Positions 1 to 7,679 of a stretch of 23,515 nucleotides of DNA are shown in pieces. Within the stretch, counting starts at the first letter, position 1. Each line of letters begins with the position of its first letter. Source of the DNA: a virus. Below the pieces are notes generated by a model. That model had not been told where the DNA came from, did not search any database, and worked only from the letters and a program-made list of their open reading frames with translations. The position numbers and the translations under genes were made by a program. The DNA lies in the IMG/VR virus record IMGVR_UViG_3300047392_000026, positions 1 through 23,515 of that record; one strand, written 5' to 3'.

Positions 1-1726
1 TAAATGTTAGGCTTGTATTTTGGTTATATGGTGAGCCATTGCTGTTGGAACGACTGCCTAATATTTTGTAAGTCACACCTGCATCGCTACTATACCAAAA
101 CTCAAATCGATCTACAATACCGCTTGGTGTTAAACCAGTAATGTCTAATGCTGGCACTGCAACATTATTCAATTGCACAACTGTAGGTGCGGCAGGAGTT
201 CCAATAACAGTAATTTCTGGAATTGTAATTGGCACACTTGGCACACGTGGGCGTCGTGGAACACCACCAGCAGTATACATTGTAGCATCATATTCTTGTG
301 CTGTAATTTCAACTGCAATGCCACCTGCTTCTGCCTCAATCTCACGTACACGCACAATTCTAAATGGCTGATCCACAAAGCCATAAATGCTATTTGTTAC
401 TGTAATAACATCGCCTGCTTCGGCATTGATCTTAGAATAATCGGTTGTAAATGTAATCACACGATCCATGCGATTCTGGTATAGTTCTAAATACGCCAAC
501 TCACGTGCTTGCAATGGCTCGTTCAGAAGATCAAGACGAATGTTTAATGTGTTATCTGGTTCATTTGCGTTGCGGAATTCGTCTGGCAAATCAATGCGGA
601 TAGTATCAATTTGATCGCGCAATTGTCTATGCGGGAATTCAACAATAACACTGTTGTACATGTTATCTAAAGCAGTGCCAGTTAAATCAATGCCCGAGAT
701 AATATTGCTATCATCAAATGCCAATGCAGTTGTGGCATCTCTATTGACTTTTACACCCCATACTCCACGAGCAATGTCATAATTGACAAAAGCGCCACAA
801 TTATTAGCTAATGCTGTTAAATTATCTAATACATTGTTGCCGGGATTGACAATACCGTTGATCTGATAACGATCGCCTAATTGGTATGTAAGTCCATCAG
901 TTTCATCAATGTAGTTTACTTCATCATCAGCGTAATCATTTAGTGCTACTAAACTTGCAGTATCAATATCAGCCGCAGATAAGTCAGCACCGCTGATTGG
1001 ATTGGTTAAGAAAGAGTAAATTGCATCACCAGGTTTGAACAAGTTATTGCTTACTTTAAATTGTAATTCTGGTAATCCAGTAATGCCTTTGTCTCTATTA
1101 TAAGAAACTTTAATTAGGGCAAAAGTTAGTCCTACCATGCGGAATGTATTGTCCCATGCAGGAAATACTGCACGGGCATCACCTGGGACACTTGGCAATG
1201 GGCTGATATACTCGCCTAAATCGCTTGGTAAAATTGGTGTAAAACTGCCATTGCCATACAAATAGATTTTAACAAGATCGCGTGGGCTTGTATCTACAAT
1301 ACCGTCCTGGTTAACAAGATAATCAACTGTTACACCATCTGCTTTAAAATACACACGTTGGTTGTTCCAGTAGATTTCATCTACGCTGGTTGTGATTGTA
1401 GCACCATCACTAAGGCGTGTAGTAACAGCAGTAGGCACTTCAGATAATGTCAAGCAATACCACATTGTTTGGTTTGCGTCTGTTAACTGTGCATCAGTAA
1501 TCTTACCGCCTAGATATGCACTGCCATATAATAAAGGAATAGGATTTGTTGTATCTGGTGCGGCTTGTAAGCGCACACCTTGATCTACGGCGCCGGCGCC
1601 GTTATCTTGCCCAGTTGATTTGTTAATCAGCCTACTAACACCGTATGCAACTAAAATACGTACTAGAGCACTACCAATGCTTGAACTACCAATTGCGGCA
1701 GCAGCCGCTGTCAAAAAACTTGCCAT
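1..1726 (-). CDS. J-like tail tip / host-specificity protein, 3' end cut by window
   Basis: The minus frame is open from an ATG at 1726 to the window edge, giving 575 codons with the C-terminus missing. The protein starts MASFLTAAAAAIGSSS, a hydrophobic N-terminus common in tail tip proteins. Around residues 420-480 it carries a stretch of the type ITFTTDYSKI..AGDVITVT..IYGF..QPFRIVRV..EA..VEITAQEYDATMY. I recognise this as the conserved core of lambda gpJ-like / phage-tail_3 proteins. A fibronectin-like segment (PAAPTVVQL...FEFWYSSDAGVTY) begins near the cut, as in J proteins. Known role of the family: it forms the tail tip and contacts the host receptor. It follows the GNAT gene by 3 nt, and its Shine-Dalgarno AAGGA lies in the last GNAT codons, which suggests translational coupling. 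Position last in the tail module fits J. Confidence 0.85.
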   Translation of the reverse strand, partial: MASFLTAAAAAIGSSSIGSALVRILVAYGVSRLINKSTGQDNGAGAVDQGVRLQAAPDTTNPIPLLYGSAYLGGKITDAQLTDANQTMWYCLTLSEVPTAVTTRLSDGATITTSVDEIYWNNQRVYFKADGVTVDYLVNQDGIVDTSPRDLVKIYLYGNGSFTPILPSDLGEYISPLPSVPGDARAVFPAWDNTFRMVGLTFALIKVSYNRDKGITGLPELQFKVSNNLFKPGDAIYSFLTNPISGADLSAADIDTASLVALNDYADDEVNYIDETDGLTYQLGDRYQINGIVNPGNNVLDNLTALANNCGAFVNYDIARGVWGVKVNRDATTALAFDDSNIISGIDLTGTALDNMYNSVIVEFPHRQLRDQIDTIRIDLPDEFRNANEPDNTLNIRLDLLNEPLQARELAYLELYQNRMDRVITFTTDYSKINAEAGDVITVTNSIYGFVDQPFRIVRVREIEAEAGGIAVEITAQEYDATMYTAGGVPRRPRVPSVPITIPEITVIGTPAAPTVVQLNNVAVPALDITGLTPSGIVDRFEFWYSSDAGVTYKILGSRSNSNGSPYNQNTSLTF

Positions 1727-1729
1727 ATC

Positions 1730-2179
1730 TTATTCCTTAATCCAATGACTCTCAACACATCTCCAACCGCGCTTTGACAAATCAATGTCACTGCTACCTG
1801 GTTGGGTGGATAAACTTACAGTATCCACTAATTTATCTCGGATAAATCGTTCGCAGTCTGTTTGCCACTTGACAAACAACTCAGCACTTATGCGACTGCG
1901 TCTAAACTCTGGTTCAACCCACCAAAACAATTCTCTCATGCGCTTCTTAGAACTAATCCAAGGATCTTGTTCTACCATCGCGCCTATCATACCAATAATT
2001 TTACCATCATGCTCAGCCACCATTAGATAACCATTTGCAATCAAGTGCTTTAAAATTACAATTGCACCAATGGCATCTGCGTCAGACCAATCTGAATAAT
2101 TTACAAGACTTGCAGTTGCAAATGATTTTAATAATTCAAATGTTTGTGTAACGTCGTCTGATGTTGCGGCTCTTATCAT
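1730..2179 (-). CDS. GNAT-family N-acetyltransferase in the tail module
   Basis: 149 aa. The N-terminus MIRAATSDDVTQTFELLKSF is the usual first strand and helix of GNAT enzymes. Residues ~50-70 (GYLMVAEHDGKIIGMIGAMV) are the beta2-beta3 hairpin. Residues ~85-100 (LFWWVEPEFRRSRISAELF) are the acetyl-CoA binding region (motif A). The usual R/Q-x-x-G-x-G/A is here R-R-S-R-I-S, so the pyrophosphate loop lacks its glycines. Either CoA binding is altered or the alignment is shifted. The substrate is unknown. The start overlaps the stop of the upstream tail gene (ATGA, 2176-2179) and the stop is 3 nt from the J-like gene, so it is co-translated with tail tip genes. GNATs next to tail genes occur in other environmental phages; their target is not established. 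Confidence 0.8.
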   Translation of the reverse strand: MIRAATSDDVTQTFELLKSFATASLVNYSDWSDADAIGAIVILKHLIANGYLMVAEHDGKIIGMIGAMVEQDPWISSKKRMRELFWWVEPEFRRSRISAELFVKWQTDCERFIRDKLVDTVSLSTQPGSSDIDLSKRGWRCVESHWIKE

Positions 2180-3033
2180 GCTGTTGCCAATGGTTTACCA
2201 AAATCAAAATTGCTTGTTGCAATTGCGGCTACGCGGCTAAAACCAGCATCATCACTTCTATATCCAGTTCCGGCGGTTGTAACAGTTACACTTGTAACTA
2301 CACCGCCTGCTACTGTTGCAGAAATCTTACCGTTAATACCACTACCAGTGATATTTATTAAAGATAAGTTGGTGTAGGTTCCATTAGTATATCCGCTACC
2401 AGCAATGATGTCACCTATTGTAGCGATAGCGCCATTTGTGCCAGTAGTTAAAACACGGAATTGGAATCCAGTGCCACCTGGGATTGTTGCAGTAACATAA
2501 CTGCCTTTGAAATTATATTTTCGTTCAGCATTATTAGTAAACTGCCCAGCAATTTTTTGATTCAAAACAGTCACAATGCTAGAGCAACTCACACTAATTG
2601 TAGTAGAAGCAGTCTGACTAAACTGATTGTATTCATCATTGAAACTATAATTGGCAATAATACCAACAAAGCGAGCACTTGGGTTACCAGCAATGTTTAG
2701 TGCAACACCAGTATTAGTATTGAAGAATACTCGAGTGATTGAAACTTCACTACCTTTAATAGAATAACCCATCATACCAGCAATGAATGCTTGATCGATT
2801 GCAGCCAAACTAATAGTAATGTCATTTTGACTTGGGCGTAATTCATTATTGAACTCACTAACAGCAAGTAATGCACCCATCGGTGTATATTCAAAAGTGC
2901 CACCACTCTCAACTAGGCTATATGGTGTATCATGATTACTCATACGCAATGTGCCGTAGTCTGGGATCACCATTTTGATAAACAGACTTTGTTTAACGCT
3001 ACTGTATGCGCTTAAATTTAATGCTCCAGCCAT
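2176..3033 (-). CDS. Distal tail protein (hub-region), with glycine-rich insertion
   Basis: 285 aa. No enzyme motif is visible. Residues 1-185 (for example AGALNLSAYSS and IKGSEVSITRVFF) and the tail RVAAIATSNFDFGKP look like one family of phage distal tail proteins that lie between the tape measure and J genes, in the place of lambda L. Between them, residues ~186-262 form a Gly/Thr/Val-rich block with two GxGY motifs (GSGYTNGTY and GTGYRSDD) around ITGSGINGKISATVAGG. This repeat type is familiar from phage fibre and baseplate proteins. It looks like an inserted beta-rich domain that could be surface exposed. The start overlaps the stop of the upstream gene by one base at 3033 and the stop overlaps the GNAT start. 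The exact place in the tail tip is inferred from gene order only. Confidence 0.7.
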   Translation of the reverse strand: MAGALNLSAYSSVKQSLFIKMVIPDYGTLRMSNHDTPYSLVESGGTFEYTPMGALLAVSEFNNELRPSQNDITISLAAIDQAFIAGMMGYSIKGSEVSITRVFFNTNTGVALNIAGNPSARFVGIIANYSFNDEYNQFSQTASTTISVSCSSIVTVLNQKIAGQFTNNAERKYNFKGSYVTATIPGGTGFQFRVLTTGTNGAIATIGDIIAGSGYTNGTYTNLSLINITGSGINGKISATVAGGVVTSVTVTTAGTGYRSDDAGFSRVAAIATSNFDFGKPLATA

Positions 3034-3677
3034 TATAGCACCTCATAGAAAACAAAGTCGCCATTCCATGCCACAATATCACGTTCAATGATAGTCCAGG
3101 TTGGACACTCAACGCAAATAACACTCCAGCTAACTTCATTGCCAACTTTCATAGTGACAGCAGTATTACTTGGTGTTTCAAGAATTGGTCTATGCACAGG
3201 AACCAATTGCGTTGGGTTGCTGCCTTTTGTAACAACATCTCTAATCATATACACATATTTGCTAGAACCAGGTTGTATTAAATCACCAACCTTAAACAAT
3301 ACAGTACCTACAGCACCTGGCATGCCACCTAGTTCAAATTTAGTTGTATCACTTGCGGCTTGAGCTGTAGTATATTTAAAAGTCATTGTTGAGGTAGAGG
3401 TTGCCTCACCTCTATAACCTGTATACCAATCAAATGAAGTGCTTGGTAATGTGATTGTTTCAGACTTTAACAAATTTGCTGTGTCGATATCTTCGATGTA
3501 TCCACGATTAGAACGCCAACTCATACCTGTTGGCATCTTAACAGTAAAACGCCATACAGCACCACCACGACTAATACTGCGTACACGCTGATCACGTGCA
3601 ATAGTTTGACTAACTATTGGTCGCTTATTCACGCTGATTGATTCAGCGTTATCAAAAACCCATTGAAATGAAGCCAT
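3033..3677 (-). CDS. Minor / distal tail protein
   Basis: 214 aa, beginning MASFQWVFDNAESISVNKR, followed by a beta-rich chain with RDQRVRSISRGGAVWRFTVKMPTG near residues 28-51. Proteins with this opening lie directly after the tape measure gene in many environmental siphophages. By position it corresponds to the distal tail (Dit / lambda M) slot. The C-terminal part holds two cysteines (VICVECPTW) and ends FYEVL. No transmembrane segment, signal peptide or catalytic motif is visible. It starts 12 nt after the tape measure stop, with AAGGATAT upstream as a ribosome site, and its stop touches the next start. Function beyond structural tail protein is inference. Confidence 0.7.
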   Translation of the reverse strand: MASFQWVFDNAESISVNKRPIVSQTIARDQRVRSISRGGAVWRFTVKMPTGMSWRSNRGYIEDIDTANLLKSETITLPSTSFDWYTGYRGEATSTSTMTFKYTTAQAASDTTKFELGGMPGAVGTVLFKVGDLIQPGSSKYVYMIRDVVTKGSNPTQLVPVHRPILETPSNTAVTMKVGNEVSWSVICVECPTWTIIERDIVAWNGDFVFYEVL

Positions 3678-3689
3678 ATCTAATATCCT

Positions 3690-6035
3690 TTATCTTCTAC
3701 TTGGAATTGAACTGCGGCCCTTCTCGGTAACTGCATATAAAAATTCCGGATCACTTGCAACTAGTTGTCTAAAACTAGAAGCATCAACTGCGTTAATGTT
3801 GTATGTAACATTAGAGCCACCACCTAAACTATGATTAGGTACAATATTGCCAGCACTACGTGGTACAAAAAGTTCAGGACCTTTTTCACCAACCATGTAA
3901 GGTGTCATAGCATCAACTGGGCCGCCACTGGCTCTACCGGGTAGTCCTAATAAGGATCCAATAAAACCACCTGCAGACTTGCCATCACCAAAGATGCCTA
4001 ATGCTAACTTTTGTGCTTGGATGCGAACAAATTGTTCAATTACACTATTCGCAAAATCTTTAAAACTCAACTTACCAGTTTTAACAAAATTTACAATAGC
4101 ATCTTCAAAACTACGTGTGACCGTACTGAACATAGTGCGTGCTTGTTCAGCCGCATTGGTGGCATTTTCAACATATTGCTTATATGCCTTTTCCCAACCT
4201 ACACCAAACTCGCGGCTCTTATCAATTTGTTCTTGAGTTTGCTTTCCTTGCTTGTCATATAGTTCGCTGACTTGTTTTGTAATCTCAGCAATACGTTCTG
4301 GCTTGATAGGAACTAACTCGCCATCTTTTCTACCTAACTTGGCTTGTTCTTCTTGTAGTTTCTGAGCAATAGCCAATTGTTTTTGTAATTCAATTGCTTG
4401 TATGATCTTTTCATTCTCAGTAGCAGTAAGACCAATCAACTCGCTCTTGGCTGTGATAGCATTTAGTTGAGCTTGATTAGTTAGACCTAACGCAAATTGA
4501 TATGCTTCTTCGCTATTACGAATTTCCTGAAGTCCAGCAACACTTTTCTTATTAGTTTCTAATGCTATTCCAGTTTGTTGTTCTACATTTCTAATGGCTT
4601 GTTCAATCTGAGCCAGACGAGATTCAGCAGTTGGATCAATACCAAGTGTTAGACGAACTTTTTCTGCTTCCTGTTGTAAAGCAATAACTTGTAAGCGGCT
4701 CTTTGTCAAGATGGCTTCTTGTTGAATATACATTTCAAGATTATCGCGACCTAAACCAGTGCCACGCAACTGGATAGCCAATTGATGATCAGCCTCAATA
4801 TTACCTCTACTGAAGTTTTCTACTAATTGTTTATATTGTAAGTTTGATGCGGCAAGTTGATCGGTAATTCTTGCTTCAAGATTATAAAGTTCTAAGGCAG
4901 CCTTGGCATTAACGGCAGTTGTTCTTGCGGCAATTTCTGCTTCACGCTGGGCGGCACCTTCGGGACCTTTTAATTTTTCATTAGCATTTACTTCAGCAGT
5001 GATCTTAGCAATTTCTGCGGCCTGCTGAGCGGCAATCTTGATCTTTTCATCACGAGTCTGTAATGCTACACTTAAACTATAGTTGGCATTAGCATCCTCA
5101 ATACGCTTATTACTTGCTTTAAGTTCTTCTTCGGCTACTCTACCTGCGGCACCTTCACCTTTAATACGTCGTGGATCATTAGCGGCAAATTGACTTGTCC
5201 CACGCCCGCCACCAGCATCACTTGGACCAATATTAATTCTTGACAAGCCAAGGTCTTCGCGAATGGCTGCTTTTTGTTCTCTAAAAAACTTGCCTATAGC
5301 ATCTGTGGCTTTATTAATACCAATAGCAAGATTACCAGCAAAACTTAATCCAAGTCGATCGATGCCAGTTTTTAATTCATCAACGGCTGCTTTATATCTA
5401 TCGAGGGCGGCAACTTGGGCATCAGTAATAGCATCCCTACCAGCCTTAACGTTTGACCAATCAATTCGAGCGGCTTCTTTCCCCATTAACTCTGTGGCTA
5501 TTCTCTGACGCTCTGTCTTATTTGTCATCCCTGCCAATGATGCGGTGACATCAGCCATGATATCATCAATATCTCTTAAATTGCCGCTGGCATCAACGGT
5601 ATTGACACCTAATGTTCTAAATGTGTCTTTTAGTTTGCTATTTCCATCAGCCGCATCAGCAACACTATTGCTTAATTTGGTAGCAAACTTTTCAAAAGAA
5701 TCCATACTACCGCCAGCCTGTACTAAACTGGACTTAAAGTTCATTAGCACGCCAGCACTGATGCCGGTGGCCGCACTAATATCATTTAACGCATCGGCAG
5801 TTTTCAATCCATGTGATGCTAATGCTACCATAGCCGCACCAGCAGCCGCGGCTGCTAAGCCTAATGGACCTAACTTACCAACGATGCCATTAATAGTATT
5901 ACCAAATGCTCCACCAACTTGGCCAGCACCAGCAATATCAGCCTTTAAATCATTGATACTTTTCTTAAGACCATTGATGTCATTGGCACCTTCTACCTTG
6001 GTCTTGATTACAACTTCTTCAATTGTCTTAGCCAT
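3690..6035 (-). CDS. Tail tape measure protein
   Basis: 781 aa, the longest complete gene in the window. Residues 1-40 are polar (MAKTIEEVVIKTKVEGAND). Residues ~52-74 form an Ala-rich hydrophobic segment (LGPLGLAAAAAGAAMVALASHG). A long alanine/glutamate/glutamine-rich helical middle is predicted to be coiled coil. The C-terminus (~642-740) has the lambda gpH-type block FEDAIVNFVKTGKLSFKDFANSV...ASGGPVDAMTPYMVGEKGPELFVPR, which is diagnostic for lambda-family tape measures. Known role: it sets tail length, is threaded by chaperones G and GT, and is ejected with the DNA. The order G/GT, gp10-like, tape measure fits. As a rough rule of about 1.5 angstrom per residue, the tail would be near 110-120 nm. 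Confidence 0.95.
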   Translation of the reverse strand: MAKTIEEVVIKTKVEGANDINGLKKSINDLKADIAGAGQVGGAFGNTINGIVGKLGPLGLAAAAAGAAMVALASHGLKTADALNDISAATGISAGVLMNFKSSLVQAGGSMDSFEKFATKLSNSVADAADGNSKLKDTFRTLGVNTVDASGNLRDIDDIMADVTASLAGMTNKTERQRIATELMGKEAARIDWSNVKAGRDAITDAQVAALDRYKAAVDELKTGIDRLGLSFAGNLAIGINKATDAIGKFFREQKAAIREDLGLSRINIGPSDAGGGRGTSQFAANDPRRIKGEGAAGRVAEEELKASNKRIEDANANYSLSVALQTRDEKIKIAAQQAAEIAKITAEVNANEKLKGPEGAAQREAEIAARTTAVNAKAALELYNLEARITDQLAASNLQYKQLVENFSRGNIEADHQLAIQLRGTGLGRDNLEMYIQQEAILTKSRLQVIALQQEAEKVRLTLGIDPTAESRLAQIEQAIRNVEQQTGIALETNKKSVAGLQEIRNSEEAYQFALGLTNQAQLNAITAKSELIGLTATENEKIIQAIELQKQLAIAQKLQEEQAKLGRKDGELVPIKPERIAEITKQVSELYDKQGKQTQEQIDKSREFGVGWEKAYKQYVENATNAAEQARTMFSTVTRSFEDAIVNFVKTGKLSFKDFANSVIEQFVRIQAQKLALGIFGDGKSAGGFIGSLLGLPGRASGGPVDAMTPYMVGEKGPELFVPRSAGNIVPNHSLGGGSNVTYNINAVDASSFRQLVASDPEFLYAVTEKGRSSIPSRR

Positions 6036-6038
6036 ATC

Positions 6039-6314
6039 TTATTTTCCTAACTCTTTTTTAATGTAATCACTGATATGCTTTTTAGTTGGTTTAGTCATAC
6101 CGTCTGGGAATTGATTACTCCAACCTTGATCTAATCGTTTAGCATATGGATACTTTGCGTGTATTTCATCACCTTGTAATGTTGTATTACGGCGGGCGTT
6201 GCCAGTGTCAATAGCAGTATTATCCTTAAACACTTTATAGGCTTCTTGAGCCAGTTTTTTTGGATCTAATACTTGCTGTATCCGATCTAATCTTTTAATA
6301 ATTTCGCCTGCCAT
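6039..6314 (-). CDS. HK97 gp10-like tail completion/neck protein
   Basis: 91 aa. The central part IDTGNARRNTTLQGDEIHAKYPYAKRLDQGWSNQFPDGMTKPT (residues ~35-78) follows the pattern of HK97 gp10-like neck proteins: an 'x-D-T-G-N-A-R-R' start, a 'YPYAxRLDxGWS' core and a 'PxGMxxPT' end. These proteins help join head and tail or complete the tail. It is unusual that it lies after the chaperone genes and directly before the tape measure, rather than before the tail tube gene. The start codon is 1 nt after the stop of the GT frame and its stop is 3 nt from the tape measure start, so it belongs to the same tightly packed operon. Confidence 0.75.
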   Translation of the reverse strand: MAGEIIKRLDRIQQVLDPKKLAQEAYKVFKDNTAIDTGNARRNTTLQGDEIHAKYPYAKRLDQGWSNQFPDGMTKPTKKHISDYIKKELGK

Positions 6315-6315
6315 A

Positions 6316-6558
6316 TTATGGTTTCCTTACAAGTTTAAGCAATTCTTCTTCGCTTAGTTCTGGCATAGTATTTTTACCGTCTGCCTTATCCTGCTGATAC
6401 TTTTCCCAAGTCATTGACACATCATAGACCATTAAATCAAATGTTGTGGCACGACTCGACACTTCACTTGGCAGCAGTCCATAGTGTTTGGCCAATGCCC
6501 CAATGGTAATCAATTTTACTGATTGCCAGTCTGTGCTGTCGATGGCTTGGTCTTTGAC
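6316..6558 (-). CDS. Tail assembly chaperone T segment, made as a G-T frameshift fusion
   Basis: This is the -1 frame extension that continues G after the slip at 6558-6564. It reads VKDQAIDSTDWQSVKLITIGALAKHYGLLPSEV and ends SEEELLKLVRKP, 80 residues, with no stop between the slip and 6318. The frame has no ATG of its own before the conserved part; only a TTG at 6513 without a ribosome site is available. That supports expression as a fusion. The GT product would be 99 residues of G plus 80, so 179 aa. In lambda and relatives, GT binds both the tape measure and the tail tube subunit to start assembly. The 'ALAKHYGLLPSEV' helix resembles the T domain of related phages. Confidence 0.8.
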   Translation of the reverse strand, partial: VKDQAIDSTDWQSVKLITIGALAKHYGLLPSEVSSRATTFDLMVYDVSMTWEKYQQDKADGKNTMPELSEEELLKLVRKP

Positions 6559-6854
6559 TTTCCCAAGTTTTCATTGATCTTAATCAAGGCCTCAAATACA
6601 ATATCAATAGGTAGCATTTCTTCATCGCCAATAACTGGCTTGCCATCCGCACTGACAATAATCTTTCTCATTAACGCATTTAGTTGTGTGCCGCTTTGAT
6701 CTTGTTGAGCACGGTAAAAATCAAAGTATGTGTGGATATCCACACTATCATACATATAAAACTCAATAGGTTCTCCATACTCTTTGACAATCTTTTCATC
6801 GTCAAGAACCATTTTTAGTAATTCGGGTTTTTTTGCTACTTTAGCGATGTCCAT
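6516..6854 (-). CDS. Tail assembly chaperone G
   Basis: 112 aa, starting MDIAKVAKKPELLKMVLDDEKIVKEYGEPIEFYMYDSVDIHTYFDFYRAQ. This opening (charged helix, then EPIEFYM..D) is typical of the first chaperone between the tail tube and the tape measure. The end of the gene, ENLGKSKTKPSTAQTGNQ, is polar and low in complexity, as expected of a part only translated without frameshift. The slippery heptamer GGGAAAG lies in frame as G-GGA-AAG, 13 codons before the stop. The gene follows the 56-aa gene by 3 nt. The role (chaperoning the tape measure and tail tube) comes from lambda G; the sequence itself shows the frameshift arrangement and gene order. Confidence 0.8.
   Translation of the reverse strand: MDIAKVAKKPELLKMVLDDEKIVKEYGEPIEFYMYDSVDIHTYFDFYRAQQDQSGTQLNALMRKIIVSADGKPVIGDEEMLPIDIVFEALIKINENLGKSKTKPSTAQTGNQ
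6558..6564 (-). promoter_or_regulatory. Programmed -1 ribosomal frameshift site GGGAAAG
   Basis: On the minus strand the codons read TTG-GGA-AAG, so the heptamer G-GGA-AAG fits the X-XXY-YYZ rule. It is the same heptamer used at the lambda G/GT junction. After the slip the -1 frame is open for 80 codons. Confidence 0.85.
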
Positions 6855-6857
6855 ATC

Positions 6858-7028
6858 TTATTTTCCAATCTTATCTTTTAGGTAATGTATAGCACTTAGC
6901 ACAAAACGCAATCTTGCGTCTGTTTGCTCTAAGTCTTTACGAGCGCATTTTAATTCTGAAATAGTTTTGGCAGCTTCAGCCTCCATACTTTTTAGAATAT
7001 CATGCAATTCCAACTTATCAAAAATCAT
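6858..7028 (-). CDS. Small helical protein (56 aa) before the tail chaperones
   Basis: The ATG at 7028 is preceded by a near-perfect ribosome site, AAGGAGG at 7034-7040, the strongest in the window. The product is 56 aa, from MIFDKLELHDILKSMEAEAAKTISELKCARKDLEQ to YLKDKIGK. It is almost all predicted helix with heptad-like spacing and one cysteine, with no TM segment. It sits after the tail tube terminator and 3 nt before chaperone G, where many siphophages have one small unknown gene. I do not recognise a family. It could aid tail assembly or be a regulator. The strong ribosome site and tight fit between neighbours make it likely to be expressed. Confidence 0.7.
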   Translation of the reverse strand: MIFDKLELHDILKSMEAEAAKTISELKCARKDLEQTDARLRFVLSAIHYLKDKIGK

Positions 7029-7050
7029 ATCTACCTCCTTGGTGATACTC

Positions 7051-7060
7051 TATTTAGCTC
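7051..7060 (-). promoter_or_regulatory. GAGCTAAATA box, possible late promoter
   Basis: The decamer GAGCTAAATA (minus strand) begins 4 nt after the 7065-7090 terminator and ends 22 nt before the ATG of the 56-aa gene. It resembles the T4 late promoter core TATAAATA. The identical decamer follows the terminator before the small terminase gene. Promoter activity is inferred. Confidence 0.45.
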
Positions 7061-7064
7061 AATG

Positions 7065-7090
7065 AAAAGAGGATCCGAAGATCCTCTTTT
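7065..7090 (-). terminator. Terminator with 11-bp stem and cUUCGg loop
   Basis: A perfect 11-bp inverted repeat (AAAAGAGGATC / GATCCTCTTTT) encloses a 4-nt loop. On the minus strand this reads C-TTCG-G, the extra-stable UUCG tetraloop, followed by a TTTT tract. It lies 23 nt after the stop of the putative tail tube gene, so it would end or reduce transcripts from the head module. The stem itself is symmetrical, but the UUCG loop only forms on the minus strand. Confidence 0.8.
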
Positions 7091-7113
7091 GTCTTACATC
7101 AACTTGTGATTGA

Positions 7114-7668
7114 TTAAGCGATACCAGCCAATTTGTAATTACCATTAACTTCAATGGTAATTGGTGATACCCAAACTGGACTATCAGCAGACACTTTTGG
7201 TGCCAAAGCACTGATAAAGCCATTGCCCATGATCAAGTAGTTGTCTGGGGTCTGACCTGTAGTAGCACCACTCGGAGCAACCATAAATGCTACTTGAATG
7301 CGGCTATTACTATAACCAAATACACCACCAGTTGCGATAGTTGTATTAGTTCCTGGAGTTGTTCCGAAGAACAACGTTGGGTCTAATACGAAGTTGCCAC
7401 TTACGCTGTTAGTTGATACCGTTGTAATAACGTTCTCGCCTTGTTGGCTGAGCGTTTTCCAGCGGAAACTACCGTTCGCGTTGTTAATTGTGACATCTTG
7501 TAATCCTGTAAGTTCAATGGCTCCAGTAGCAAGTGTTAAAGCACCAGTACCAGAATCTACAGCAGTATAAAAGTTTGTTGAAGTCAAACTTTCGGTTGCT
7601 GTACCATCCCACTTAATCAGAACAAGTTTAACCCAGTTTTGTTGTGTTGTTGCGTTAATATACGCCAT
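7114..7668 (-). CDS. Putative major tail (tube) protein
   Basis: 184 aa, beginning MAYINATTQQNWVKLVLIKWDGTATESLTSTNFY. It is rich in Thr, Asn, Gly and Ser with few charges and looks like an all-beta structural protein. There are no cysteines and no TM segment. It lies just before the chaperone genes and just after the head-tail joining genes, exactly where the tail tube gene sits in lambda-like maps, and it is followed by a strong terminator as expected for a highly expressed structural gene. A ribosome site (AAGGAAAAAG) precedes the start. The assignment rests mainly on position and composition; I see no diagnostic motif. Confidence 0.65.
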   Translation of the reverse strand: MAYINATTQQNWVKLVLIKWDGTATESLTSTNFYTAVDSGTGALTLATGAIELTGLQDVTINNANGSFRWKTLSQQGENVITTVSTNSVSGNFVLDPTLFFGTTPGTNTTIATGGVFGYSNSRIQVAFMVAPSGATTGQTPDNYLIMGNGFISALAPKVSADSPVWVSPITIEVNGNYKLAGIA

Positions 7669-7679
7669 GTTCTTTTTCC

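Noticed and set aside
5545-6066. Plus-strand open frame of 173 codons
   Set aside because: It lies antisense to the tape measure gene, has no ribosome site, and its Ala/Pro/Leu-rich composition mirrors the opposite strand.
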